DNA of 64,000 nucleotides from an uncultured Elusimicrobiales bacterium (GCA_944327085.1 CALVGG010000005.1:1-64000), one strand, 5' to 3'; counted from the first letter of the stretch, positions 37,313 to 46,003 are shown. Notes: generated from the letters alone by a model not told the origin. Translations and numbers: made by a program.

Positions 37313-38869
37313 CTATTTAGCAGCATCCGAACCAGATATTTGTGACTGCATTTCTTGCCGGCTCATATTGCTGGCAGAGCGTCCTTCCTGCACGTCCAGC
37401 GTGGAACCGGGCTCATTGACGCCCGCTCCGCCTCCGCTTACCGTACCCACACGGGTATCATCGGCCGAGCCGTCATCATGACGCAATTCATCTACTGAAG
37501 TAGTCCATCCGAAAGCATCTGCCAGCATCCACGGAATCATTGCTACAAACAGGGCCAACCCGCCAAAGGCACCGGCCTTGGCACAAATTCTTAATTTTTT
37601 AGCAATTTTCTCCCCGGCTTTGGCTTCTTTGCTACGGTCGCCATACTCCGCATTATAAGAGGCAGCATCCGCAAAGTATTTATTAAATTTTCTTTTCACT
37701 GCACGCCAAGACAAGAACGGCGGTAAGAAACACACACCAATTGTTGCCCCAATCAATTGGCGAAGCTGACGGCGAAGGTTTTTTCTTTGTTCCTTAAACT
37801 CTTCTTCCGCGGTTAACAACTCATCCATTGCGCCATTTACGGCACCGTGAATACCGGATAAAGAGGCATCGCCAAAATCGTCGGAACTGGCACCCTGCCC
37901 TACGGAAACTTCCCCTATACCATCTAAGCGAATACCGCCAGAGTTTTTGGTGCTGGCCAAAAAGGCACGCCCGGCTTCGTTGGCGGAACGGGTTTCGTTA
38001 CCGGCAATTTCCGCCGAACGTTTTGCTATCATTTCCAAGCTGTTAAATTCCTGAGAACCTTGTATTCTATTTACATTGGCCCCAAAACTGGGTTTAGCCC
38101 GCTGATTGCGCGCCGTGGGGATGCGAGCCCCTTCCTGACCGGGCAGATAAACAGCATCCGTACCCGAAGCAATACCTTCAGAACCGCTAGAAGAACCAGC
38201 CCCGCCCGGCATACCTACATATTGTACAGAGCCGGAAGAAGATAAGCCTGTACCCGCCATCATACTGCCAGAACGGCCAGAAGCCCCTGCCGCAGCCCCT
38301 AAACCACCGCGGGATGCAGCCCCATTTACCCCACTGGCCGCTGCAGCGGCTATGGCATCTGCCTGGGCTTTACCTGCGGCTATGGCATCCTGTGCTTGCT
38401 GCATGGTCTGCGCTTGCAGTGCCTTAATTTCTTCCGGCGTCATGGCTTCCAGTTTTTTGTTGCCCAAGCCCTCGTTTAAACCGCCAAAAGAATTAGCCTG
38501 CACACTGGGAGTAGACAAATTGGCCTCATACGCAGCACGTTCAGCCTCTTCCCGCGCCTGTTCCTGTTGGCGCAAATACTCGGCTTCCTGCTGTTGCATT
38601 TCTATGGCTTTGGACGGGGCCGCCCGGAAAGAACTTTCCGTGCTTTCCCCCCGGCCATATTTACCCGTAGAAGCACTGGACACATAAACAATCTCTTCCT
38701 GCGGTTGGTAACCCAAGGAGTTGTAGGCAGTGTCCGAAGGAGAAGATGAACTTAAAAATTGCCAGGCGGCAATGCCGCCTAAGCCCACCGCCGCAGAAGC
38801 AGCAATGGCCTGTGTGGCGGAAAGTACTGCTTTACCTGCTTGGCTGCTAAAAAATTTGAATAATTTCAT
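37313..38869 (-). CDS. Surface-block paralogue B (518 aa)
   Basis: The ATG at 38869 is chosen because TGGAGG lies five bases upstream; an in-frame TTG inside that site is rejected. N-terminus FFSSQAGKAVLS with TM at about 20-38, a Gln/Glu/Ala-rich coiled-coil stretch (85-175), a Gly/Ser-rich stretch (185-250), then the block KRSAEIAGNETRSANEAGRAF (283-303), with NSGGI and SDDF, shared with paralogue A. TM segments at about 372-387 and 431-450 flank a basic loop. Tandem duplication with divergence best explains A and B. No known family. Confidence 0.75.
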   Translation of the reverse strand: MKLFKFFSSQAGKAVLSATQAIAASAAVGLGGIAAWQFLSSSSPSDTAYNSLGYQPQEEIVYVSSASTGKYGRGESTESSFRAAPSKAIEMQQQEAEYLRQQEQAREEAERAAYEANLSTPSVQANSFGGLNEGLGNKKLEAMTPEEIKALQAQTMQQAQDAIAAGKAQADAIAAAAASGVNGAASRGGLGAAAGASGRSGSMMAGTGLSSSGSVQYVGMPGGAGSSSGSEGIASGTDAVYLPGQEGARIPTARNQRAKPSFGANVNRIQGSQEFNSLEMIAKRSAEIAGNETRSANEAGRAFLASTKNSGGIRLDGIGEVSVGQGASSDDFGDASLSGIHGAVNGAMDELLTAEEEFKEQRKNLRRQLRQLIGATIGVCFLPPFLSWRAVKRKFNKYFADAASYNAEYGDRSKEAKAGEKIAKKLRICAKAGAFGGLALFVAMIPWMLADAFGWTTSVDELRHDDGSADDTRVGTVSGGGAGVNEPGSTLDVQEGRSASNMSRQEMQSQISGSDAAK

Positions 38870-38883
38870 AAAAACCTCCAAAA

Positions 38884-40233
38884 TTAAGGTTTATACTGAT
38901 CACAATCGGGCCCCTTATTTTTTTTACAATTTTCATATTCCGTCCAACTTTTATTATCCTTGGATGAATTAACCGAAGACCGATTCGTTGTATTCCCTAA
39001 AGTGATTGTGGGTGTATTCAAAATACCATTTCCAATAATATTACCGGAATATTTAGACGGATCCGCATTGGCACGTATTTGATTCTGAAAGTATGAGGCG
39101 CCTTTATCCGTAATAACCCATTTCTTTGAATCTTGATTAAAAGTTACATAACCATTGGTTTGATAATTGGCATAATTTGAATCCAGATTTTCCCCAGTTA
39201 CCCAAGTCAAAGGGGCCTCCTTGCCGGATTTTAAATCACCGGGAGAAGCGCCAAAGGCACCTCTGGCATAAGCAGAACGGGCCTGGTTCATAGCCGTAAT
39301 TTGATTAATTTTATTACCGGCCCACTGTTTTGCCAAGTCTAACCCAGCATTAAAAAGAGCTTCCCCAAACATTCTCCAAATACTTTCTTCCTCCGCCAAT
39401 TGCTGTTCTTGCGCTTTTTCACGCGCGTCGGCGGCGCGTTCCTGCATGGTGTCATCCAACCCGCTCAAATCGGGCGTATCGCTTGCTTCATAATTTACCC
39501 CGCTGCCCGTACCTTTAAGCGGCACACCATTAGAGTCAAACCCACCCGTACCCGATACGTGTGAACCAAATAACGCTTTTTGAGAGTCCCGCGCTTTATT
39601 GGCCCCGCGGGCAGCCGCACGACTGGCGGAATTAAAACGAGCTAATGCCTGGCGGGCATTGTTAGGGTCTACAAATGGGGCTTCCCGGCCTTTATCTTCA
39701 CGTTGAAAAGGCGAAAAATCCCCCTTTACCGTACCGCCAAACGTGGCAGAAGTATTCCCCCCGCTGGCGGAAGCCATAGAACTGCTGGGGGTAAAAGAAC
39801 CGATTTGCGTAGGCGTACGTGCGGCCCCGCTGCCGCCCCCGCGGCTATAGCCGGTATACCCGCTGGAAGAAGAACTATCCGTTGAGGAAGTCTCTTTCTC
39901 CTCTTCTTTAGCGGCGTCCTCTGCTTGCCGGGCCTCTTTTTCTTCCTTGGAATAAATGGCGTTTACATTATTATTGCGCATATCCGGATATTTGGACGCC
40001 AATAAAAACTGTTCGGCCTCGTCATTTACAAAGGGCATTTGGGCCAAATCGTACCCGCGGCCCTGCAAATCGTCAAAAGAATCATCCGGCCCGCTCCCCG
40101 CGGCGGAGGCTAGCGTTAACAGCGCCACCAAAGCCACAATGGCAATAGCCCCGTATGTATAGGCCTGCTTTTTATCCATATGGCTCAGTTTTTTAAATAC
40201 CTTGCCGGCCATGGGAGATTTAAAATTAAACAT
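38884..40233 (-). CDS. First protein of the surface block (449 aa)
   Basis: AAGGGG precedes the ATG at 40233. N-terminus SPMAGKVFKK with TM at 25-44, echoing the AGK anchors of paralogues A and B. A Ser/Gly/Tyr-rich segment (about 125-150) is followed by MASASGGNTSATFGGTVKG and an Ala/Arg helix ending SGTGGFDSNG, comparable with the NSGGI region of A and B. The C-terminal 150 residues look folded (TWVTGENLDSNYANYQ...GYVTFNQDSKKWVITDKGASYF), perhaps a small winged domain. It is led by the promoter and leader at 40234-40374. Confidence 0.72.
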   Translation of the reverse strand: MFNFKSPMAGKVFKKLSHMDKKQAYTYGAIAIVALVALLTLASAAGSGPDDSFDDLQGRGYDLAQMPFVNDEAEQFLLASKYPDMRNNNVNAIYSKEEKEARQAEDAAKEEEKETSSTDSSSSSGYTGYSRGGGSGAARTPTQIGSFTPSSSMASASGGNTSATFGGTVKGDFSPFQREDKGREAPFVDPNNARQALARFNSASRAAARGANKARDSQKALFGSHVSGTGGFDSNGVPLKGTGSGVNYEASDTPDLSGLDDTMQERAADAREKAQEQQLAEEESIWRMFGEALFNAGLDLAKQWAGNKINQITAMNQARSAYARGAFGASPGDLKSGKEAPLTWVTGENLDSNYANYQTNGYVTFNQDSKKWVITDKGASYFQNQIRANADPSKYSGNIIGNGILNTPTITLGNTTNRSSVNSSKDNKSWTEYENCKKNKGPDCDQYKP

Positions 40234-40374
40234 AAATTACCCCTTTTTACATGATATAAAAATTACTCTTGTCGGCCCGTGCGCAAGTAACCCGCACGCC
40301 CAAACACAGAGTTTCATATAGTTTCCCCTATAGGGGGTTACTTTTAGTATAGGCAACCAAAAAGGTCTTGTCAA
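40234..40374 (-). promoter_or_regulatory. Strong promoter and structured leader of the surface block
   Basis: Minus strand: TTGACA (40374-40369), 17-nt spacer, TATACT (40351-40346), the best sigma-70 promoter in the window. The start should lie near 40339. A palindrome CCCCTATAGGGG covers 40336-40325. Further on, GTGCG/CGCAC (40297-40279) forms a hairpin whose loop GGTTACTTG matches the 5' end AAGTAACC (40343 onward) base for base. This allows a pseudoknot, or alternatively marks a 9-bp inverted repeat (AAGTAACCC / GGGTTACTT) bound by a protein. The AGGGG ribosome site could also pair with the CCCCT of the first hairpin. Confidence 0.65.
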
Positions 40375-40400
40375 GGGACAAAAACCCCATTTTTCACCCG

Positions 40401-40934
40401 TTAATCCGGCTGCACATACGGCATAACGCGGTCGTTCTTGCCTACAAATTTTTTAACCTCAATTTCTCCGCCGGTATCACACAAATATTCATACCCTTTA
40501 AAACAGCGGTTATCCCCTTTGCATACTTCAAATTTGTCATAATTGCAAAGAAAGCGAATACGGGGCGGATTAGTATACACTTTTAGGGTAACCAAGGTCC
40601 ATGTGCCGGAAGTTTCTACCTCCAGCACAAAACGCCGCAAGCTTAAAAAGGTTTTCATACCGCTGTTATTAAAACCCAGGTAATCTTCCACCTTTTTTTG
40701 AATGTCTTTTTCCAAAAATTGCCGGTTCCAATTTTGCATAGAATCAGGCACCCCACCCTGCAACTGGTAGCGCCGCGCGGCATAAAATGCGGCAATTTCC
40801 ATCTTTTGGTTTAGTACCAGCAAACCAAATATTTTAATGATAAACACGGCAAAAATAACAAACAGCGGAAACAGCAGCACCACCTCTGTGGTGGCCTGCC
40901 CCTTACGCTTGCGAAGAAAAGACAAATCCATCAT
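40401..40934 (-). CDS. TadE-like pseudopilin 2
   Basis: 177 aa. RKRKGQATTEVVLLFPLFVIF is the TadE signature: basic residues, a Gly before the cleavage point, Glu five residues on, then a hydrophobic helix. The mature C-terminal region carries four Cys in two pairs (RFLCNYDKFEVCKGDNRCFKGYEYLCD). It would be processed by a TadV-like peptidase and act as a minor pilin. It overlaps the TadG-like gene by one base. This is the second TadE of the locus; the other is at 56269-56757. Confidence 0.85.
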   Translation of the reverse strand: MMDLSFLRKRKGQATTEVVLLFPLFVIFAVFIIKIFGLLVLNQKMEIAAFYAARRYQLQGGVPDSMQNWNRQFLEKDIQKKVEDYLGFNNSGMKTFLSLRRFVLEVETSGTWTLVTLKVYTNPPRIRFLCNYDKFEVCKGDNRCFKGYEYLCDTGGEIEVKKFVGKNDRVMPYVQPD

Positions 40935-42043
40935 TATGGCTGCATCCTTATGCTATATTTAGGCAGCGGGTTGGGCCATACACAGTTGTTGCCGCTGCGC
41001 GGGCACTGCACCCCCACCTGGGTACGCACTTTGGGTTTGTATTTAACCGTTAAATTAATATCAAAATTGTTTAAAGGGAGCTGATAGCTCTGCTCCAGCT
41101 TAATACCGTTGCGCAATTTTTTAAGACGGTCCAAACTGGAAGAATCCAAATAAGAAAACTGAAACAGTTTCTTGCGCACATCGGTGGACATATTTAAATC
41201 TATCGGATAAGATACCGTCATATACTGGCCGATATCTTCCGTAAAATAAGCGCGAACTTTGTCAATTTCAAACGGCTTGGCATTAATTTGCAAATAGTTT
41301 GCCATAATGGCTGCACTCTGGCGGGCGCAGTCTTTCTGATTGCGGCAAGAGGGAGAATTTAAATAATACGCTTCTCTAAACATGCGCGCTTCGCGGGTGG
41401 TATCCTGGAAGGAAAACGTCTGCGATTGGAAAATCTGCCCCAACAGCAAATAGGTTGTAATATACTGTTTTAAAGACGGAATACCCACCGTGGTAGACGG
41501 GAAAAAGTTTTCATCCGCTATTTTTTTGCTGGTCAGCACATAACGGCCTTCTTCATCCGGAGATTCAGACGGCTGTTCCTTGTTCCAGTTTTTACGGGTA
41601 TTTTGATAGTAGGCAAAATCCCAATCGTCCGCCTCCGGGGAGGGGTTTGGGTTAAAGCCGGCATTGGCGCCATGGTCCGGCCCCAAAGCAGGGAAAGCCC
41701 CGGCCTGATAAAAAATATCAAAAACAGTGTACTGGCCTTTGGTGCCGGCCGCCCCTTTGGGGGAAAGATAATCTCCATTATAACTGCGCATAACCCTGTA
41801 GGCCATGTTGCCGTTGGTATAGGCCAAGGCATTCAGGTACACCGTTAAGGATGACATTTGGCTGTACGCCGCATTATCCAAGGCAAACTGGTTGCGTATT
41901 TTATACATGGATACTTTGGACGTTTCAAATAACAAGTAAATAACCAAAATAAAAATGGGAGCCAGCAACACCGCCGGAAGCAAAATTTGCGCCCGGTTGT
42001 TGCTTACGGTTTGTTTACATAAACGCCCAAAAGTACCCAGCAT
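40934..42043 (-). CDS. TadG-like pseudopilin
   Basis: 369 aa. The N-terminus (SNNRAQILLPAVLLAPIFILVIYLLFE) matches the TadG/TadE class, with an atypical 'RAQILLP' in place of the usual G-Q-x-A pattern. A long extracytoplasmic part follows with two Cys pairs (SPSCRNQKDCARQ; VQCPRSGNNCVW). The usual TadG von Willebrand domain is not apparent. It lies between a Flp-like pilin and TadE 2, so it probably joins the tip or base of the filament. Confidence 0.7.
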   Translation of the reverse strand: MLGTFGRLCKQTVSNNRAQILLPAVLLAPIFILVIYLLFETSKVSMYKIRNQFALDNAAYSQMSSLTVYLNALAYTNGNMAYRVMRSYNGDYLSPKGAAGTKGQYTVFDIFYQAGAFPALGPDHGANAGFNPNPSPEADDWDFAYYQNTRKNWNKEQPSESPDEEGRYVLTSKKIADENFFPSTTVGIPSLKQYITTYLLLGQIFQSQTFSFQDTTREARMFREAYYLNSPSCRNQKDCARQSAAIMANYLQINAKPFEIDKVRAYFTEDIGQYMTVSYPIDLNMSTDVRKKLFQFSYLDSSSLDRLKKLRNGIKLEQSYQLPLNNFDINLTVKYKPKVRTQVGVQCPRSGNNCVWPNPLPKYSIRMQP

Positions 42044-42045
42044 AT

Positions 42046-42222
42046 TTAGTACCCCATCAGCATGCCGATGAACGAAAAGAATATGCGTACAATGTCTTTG
42101 TTAAACAGCATAATAAAAGCAGAAAACAGGGTGAGTATCGTCCCCAACATCAGGATGTACTCTATAGTAGCCTGCCCCTTGCAAGAGGCTGCCTTCTGCA
42201 AAATATGCTGCCGCCAAAGCAT
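42046..42222 (-). CDS. Flp-like pilin 3
   Basis: 58 aa from the ATG at 42222. A longer in-frame reading would run 59 nt into the response-regulator gene; GGAG just before 42222 supports the short form. CKGQATIEYILMLGTILTLFSAFI is the Flp/TadE-type prepilin helix with Glu at position 5 after the Gly cleavage site. It is followed directly by the TadG-like gene. It may be a minor or second major pilin, as two Flp-type pilins are encoded at 56773-57210. Confidence 0.8.
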   Translation of the reverse strand: MLWRQHILQKAASCKGQATIEYILMLGTILTLFSAFIMLFNKDIVRIFFSFIGMLMGY

Positions 42223-42226
42223 AAAG

Positions 42227-42916
42227 CTATTCTCCGTAATCGTCGGAAATACGCGTCCCTTCAGAAGAGATAAGGCCTTTTTCAATGGCTTTTACCACCG
42301 CTTCCGTGCGGCTGCTTACCCCCAGTTTATGGAAAGCGCTGTTTAAATGGTTTTTAATGGTTTTTACGCTGCAGTCCAACTCTTTAGCCAATTCTTTATT
42401 GCTCATGCCTTTGCCCAACAGATCCATTACTTTAATTTCTGTTTTGGTTAAAGTGGCTTGAGACGGCATAGACCCATCCCCCATTTTGCGCAAACCGTGC
42501 AGCAGTTTGCCCATTAACTGTTGGGGAATCATTAAGCCTTCGCTGGTGAAAGTTTTAATGGAATTAACCAGTTCCGCCGCAGGCAGCATTTTGGACAAAT
42601 ACCCGTTGGCCCCGGCTTGGATAGCGTCCAGCACGTGGGCTTCGTCTTCAAAGCTGGAAAGCATAAGCACATTCACTTCCGGCACCGCCAAGCGGATTTG
42701 CTTGGTGGCGGAAATACCGTCCATCTTGGGCAGTTTAATATCCATCAGCACCACGTCCGGTTTGAGTTTTTTGGCCAAAGCAACGGCTTCCACGCCGTCG
42801 GCCGCTTCACCCACCACTTCAATCCACTTTTCATTGCTCAGCACATCTTTAATGCCTTCGCGGAAAAGGGTTTGGTCGTCCGCAATCAACACTGACACTT
42901 TTTTCTTTTTGTTCAT
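42227..42916 (-). CDS. NarL/LuxR-type response regulator
   Basis: 229 aa: receiver domain (1-125; acidic pair IADDQ, phospho-acceptor Asp59 in VVLMDIKLP, Lys in the later helix) and a C-terminal LuxR helix-turn-helix (about 160-225; LTKTEIKVMDLLGKGMSNKEL, VKTIKNHLNSAFHKLG). It binds DNA when phosphorylated. It lies directly after two kinase genes and before pilin genes, so it is a good candidate to control the pilus and surface block, for example at the promoter near 40350 (inference). Confidence 0.93.
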   Translation of the reverse strand: MNKKKKVSVLIADDQTLFREGIKDVLSNEKWIEVVGEAADGVEAVALAKKLKPDVVLMDIKLPKMDGISATKQIRLAVPEVNVLMLSSFEDEAHVLDAIQAGANGYLSKMLPAAELVNSIKTFTSEGLMIPQQLMGKLLHGLRKMGDGSMPSQATLTKTEIKVMDLLGKGMSNKELAKELDCSVKTIKNHLNSAFHKLGVSSRTEAVVKAIEKGLISSEGTRISDDYGE

Positions 42917-42943
42917 GTGTTAGCTCCCATATCCTAGTTAGAA

Positions 42944-44068
42944 TTATAAACTGACAATCGGCAAAGTGAAAATAAATGTGGCCCCTTTGCCTAAACCTTC
43001 GCTCTGGGCCCAAATACGCCCGCCATGGTTTACCACAATATCCTTGGCAATAGACAGCCCCAACCCCAAACGACCCACGCGGTTCTTATCGCCCACCTGG
43101 GTAAAACTGGTAAACAAATTGGGGGCCTGGGCAGGGTCAATACCGTCACCAGAGTCCGTAACCGATACTTTAGCATTTTTTTCGTCCATTCTGCCAACGC
43201 GAATGGCAATTTTACCGTTATCCGGCGTGTGGCGAACGGCATTTTCCAAAATGTTGGAAATAACCTGGCGGATGCGTTTCTCGTCGGCAAATACGCCAAT
43301 TTCCCCCTCGCTTTCAAACGTGACGGCAATGCCGCGCTTGGCGGCTTTGGCTTTAAAAATTTCCGCCGTCTTTTTTAAGCTGGACGTCAGTTCAAACTTG
43401 GCTTTTTCTATACGCAGTTTGCCTTTTTCTATGGCGGCCCAGTCTACCAAGTCTTTAATTAAATGTTCAATTTGCCCTATGCTCTCATCCATAAACATCA
43501 TCTTGCGGGTTTGGTCTTCATCGGGGGATTGGATTTTCTTTTTCAGCATATCAAAGCTCATTTTCAACGTCATTAATGAGTTGGACAAATCATGCGACAC
43601 AATGGAAAAGAATTTGGACTTCATATTATTTAAACGGTCCAAATCCTGGTTACGCTGTTTCAGCTGGACCAATAACTCTTTGTTGCTTTGTTCCAGGAAA
43701 AACTTGTCCAAAGCGCGGGAAATGGTGCGTTTTAAATAATCAAAATCCACCGGTTTAACCAAAAAATCATAAACGGATTCCTGCATAGCTTCCATAATGG
43801 CGTTTAAAGAAGCGTAGGCCGTAATCATAATAATTTGGGAATCCTGGTTAAACGCACGGATTTTGCGGATTAACTCCAGCCCGGTTTCGTCCGGCAGGTT
43901 GTAATCCATTAAAATAATATTAAAAAATTCATTGGCGCAAATATCCAAACATTCCTTGGCATTGCCCGCCTGGTAGACTTTATATCCTTCAATCTCCAGC
44001 AAATCCACCATGGTTTCGCGCAAGTTATTGTCATCATCTACCACTAAAATTTTAGCTTCCTGCTCCAT
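42944..44068 (-). CDS. Receiver-histidine kinase hybrid, soluble
   Basis: 374 aa: N-terminal receiver (1-125; VVDDDNN, Asp55 in ILMDYNLPD, KPVDF), coiled linker, HisKA with the phospho-His around residue 158 (SIVSHDLSNSLMTLK) and HATPase_c (NILENAVRHTP, DSGDGIDP, GRLGLGLSIAK). No TM. The order receiver-then-kinase suits a phosphorelay in which the membrane kinase encoded upstream passes phosphate in. Its start overlaps the stop of that gene by 17 nt. Confidence 0.92.
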   Translation of the reverse strand: MEQEAKILVVDDDNNLRETMVDLLEIEGYKVYQAGNAKECLDICANEFFNIILMDYNLPDETGLELIRKIRAFNQDSQIIMITAYASLNAIMEAMQESVYDFLVKPVDFDYLKRTISRALDKFFLEQSNKELLVQLKQRNQDLDRLNNMKSKFFSIVSHDLSNSLMTLKMSFDMLKKKIQSPDEDQTRKMMFMDESIGQIEHLIKDLVDWAAIEKGKLRIEKAKFELTSSLKKTAEIFKAKAAKRGIAVTFESEGEIGVFADEKRIRQVISNILENAVRHTPDNGKIAIRVGRMDEKNAKVSVTDSGDGIDPAQAPNLFTSFTQVGDKNRVGRLGLGLSIAKDIVVNHGGRIWAQSEGLGKGATFIFTLPIVSL

Positions 44069-45947
44069 AACTGGTATCTCCCGGTTTTCTGTAAATTTTT
44101 AAATAAAGTTCAAAACAAGTGCCTTTGCCTTCCTGGCTGTGAATAAAAATTTTGCCTTTATGGCGCGCCATGGCTTTGCCCACCACAGCCAAACCAAGCC
44201 CCGTACCGCGCGCCTTGGTGGTAAAGAAAGGAGAAAATATCTTTCCGCGCAGTTCCGGGCTGATGCCGGGGCCTTCGTCAGCCACAAAAATACACACCAC
44301 ATTCTTGCCCACTTTAGTGCCTACGGTAATGGTGCCTTTATCCTGCATGGCTTCGGCCGCATTGGCTATTAAATTGCGAATGGCCTGTTTAATTTCTTCC
44401 GCATCCACTTTTATACGCACGCTTTCCGGGTCCAATGCTTCTTTAATGTGTATGGAACCGCTGACGGGAAAAGAAAGAATGATTTCTTTTAAATAGCTGT
44501 TTAAATCTATGGCGGTTAAAATTAGTTCCCGGCTGCGTGCGTAACCCAGCACCTCATTAATAATGCTGCTGGCTTGTTTAATTTCCGCATCAATAATGCC
44601 AAATTGTTTAATGAGTTTGGGCTCCTTAGGGGAAACAATGGTTTTAATTAACCGCGTGGCATTGCTGATTACCGCCAGCGGGTTGCGTATTTCGTGGCTG
44701 ATAATGGAAGCCATTTGCCCGATAGCCGCCAAACGTTCGGTTTTTACCAGTTCCCGGGTGGTTTCTTTCAGTTCCCGGGTGCGTTCTTCCACCCGTTTTT
44801 CCAGGGTGCGGTTCATCTGGGCCAGTTCCTGCTGGGATTTTAACACCTCGGCCTTGCGTTGTTTCAACGTGGCGGCCATATCCAAAAATACGCTGGCCAA
44901 GTCTCCAATTTCGTTATGGGGGATTTCCACATCTTGCGCCGTGGGCACATAATTGTCTTCTTCCCGCAGGCGAATGGCGGCCGCCTGCAAACGCCCCAAA
45001 GGCCGCGTGATGGGAATAATGACCAAATAGCTAACAATTACCACAAATAAAATCATCCCCACCACAATCACCAGTATATCCACTATGGAGCTGAAAGTAT
45101 CTTCCAGCAAGAGGGCGGTGGGTTGGTCGGCCGGCTGCATAACAAAAACCGTCCAGTGGGCTTGTGCCACCTCGGCCGATGCCACCAGCAGGCGCTGCCC
45201 GTCCGGCAGGACCACTTCCCCCGCGCGGCGGGCACCCAGTTGCCGTTCTATATATAAAGCTTTTTCTTTTAGTTCAGGCTGCGCCGTAAGCGCCAGCCCA
45301 TGCGGGGCGCCGGAATAAGAAATAATGGTTCCGTCCGAAGCAAACACCAGAATTTGTAAATCCGGAGGATACGCCAATGCCAGGCTTTCCCCCAGGTCTG
45401 CCAAGTCTAACTCCACCACCAATACGCCGGTTACTTCTTTATCTTCCAAATGTTCCCGGATAGGAAAGGCCATTAAAGCATACATTTGGTTATCGGCCCG
45501 TTTAACAGAGCCCACATAATCCCGCCCGTTCATCACGCAGGTGGTTAAAATATTGTCCAGCTCGGCCGCGTAACTAAAGCGGCTTTTGTCTTCACTGGAA
45601 TAAAAAAGCTGCTGCCCGTTGCCGTTTAAAACGGAAATATGTGTAATACCCGGGTTGCGTTCCCGAAGGTAATCAATATCTGCCTGGTCTATAAAGCGGT
45701 GGCCGCCAAAATCCGTATGTAAATCGGTAAAAATAGAGAACATATTGGCCTGGCGGGTCACATTATTACGTAAAATGGAAACCAAACGGCTGGCCACAGC
45801 CTGTTGTTTTTCTAACAGTTCATTATTTAACAGGCGGTTATTTACCCCCAGCACATGGTAACCTATAATAAAAATAGGCACAATGGACACAATGCTAAGC
45901 ACCAATAACGCTTTGGGGAATAATCCGCCTAATTTATATTTCACCAT
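44052..45947 (-). CDS. Membrane sensor histidine kinase
   Basis: 631 aa: TM1 about 11-31, a large periplasmic dCACHE-like sensor (about 35-285; HISVLNGNGQQLFYSSEDKS), TM2 about 293-315, HAMP (about 315-370), coiled coil, HisKA (SHEIRNPLAVIS, His near 417) and HATPase_c (NLIANAAEAMQ, DEGPGISPE, GTGLGLAVV). It senses a small molecule outside the inner membrane. It is the first gene after the terminator at 45980-46003, so it starts a regulatory-pilin operon with its own promoter. Confidence 0.93.
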   Translation of the reverse strand: MVKYKLGGLFPKALLVLSIVSIVPIFIIGYHVLGVNNRLLNNELLEKQQAVASRLVSILRNNVTRQANMFSIFTDLHTDFGGHRFIDQADIDYLRERNPGITHISVLNGNGQQLFYSSEDKSRFSYAAELDNILTTCVMNGRDYVGSVKRADNQMYALMAFPIREHLEDKEVTGVLVVELDLADLGESLALAYPPDLQILVFASDGTIISYSGAPHGLALTAQPELKEKALYIERQLGARRAGEVVLPDGQRLLVASAEVAQAHWTVFVMQPADQPTALLLEDTFSSIVDILVIVVGMILFVVIVSYLVIIPITRPLGRLQAAAIRLREEDNYVPTAQDVEIPHNEIGDLASVFLDMAATLKQRKAEVLKSQQELAQMNRTLEKRVEERTRELKETTRELVKTERLAAIGQMASIISHEIRNPLAVISNATRLIKTIVSPKEPKLIKQFGIIDAEIKQASSIINEVLGYARSRELILTAIDLNSYLKEIILSFPVSGSIHIKEALDPESVRIKVDAEEIKQAIRNLIANAAEAMQDKGTITVGTKVGKNVVCIFVADEGPGISPELRGKIFSPFFTTKARGTGLGLAVVGKAMARHKGKIFIHSQEGKGTCFELYLKIYRKPGDTSYGAGS

Positions 45948-45979
45948 GTGGGGCCTTCCGTTTGATATTTAAGGGAAAA

Positions 45980-46003
45980 CGGGGGCTGGCAAACCAGCCC
46001 CCG
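45980..46003 (-). terminator. Internal terminator of the Tad locus
   Basis: CGGGGGCTGG and CCAGCCCCCG pair in a 10-bp stem with a 4-nt loop, followed by TTTT on the minus strand. It lies 42 nt after the thioredoxin-like gene and splits the locus into two transcription units. Confidence 0.8.

Noticed and set aside
40234-40345. GEMM (cyclic di-GMP) riboswitch
   Set aside because: The conserved GEMM core and tetraloop-receptor pattern are absent; only the general idea of a structured leader is kept.
42223-42285. Longer 79-aa form of Flp-like pilin 3
   Set aside because: It would overlap the response-regulator gene by 59 nt, while a GGAG site supports the ATG at 42222 and gives a more normal leader.
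42966-43739. Plus-strand ORF of 257 codons
   Set aside because: It lies opposite the HisKA and HATPase domains of the receiver-kinase hybrid and has no ribosome-binding site.
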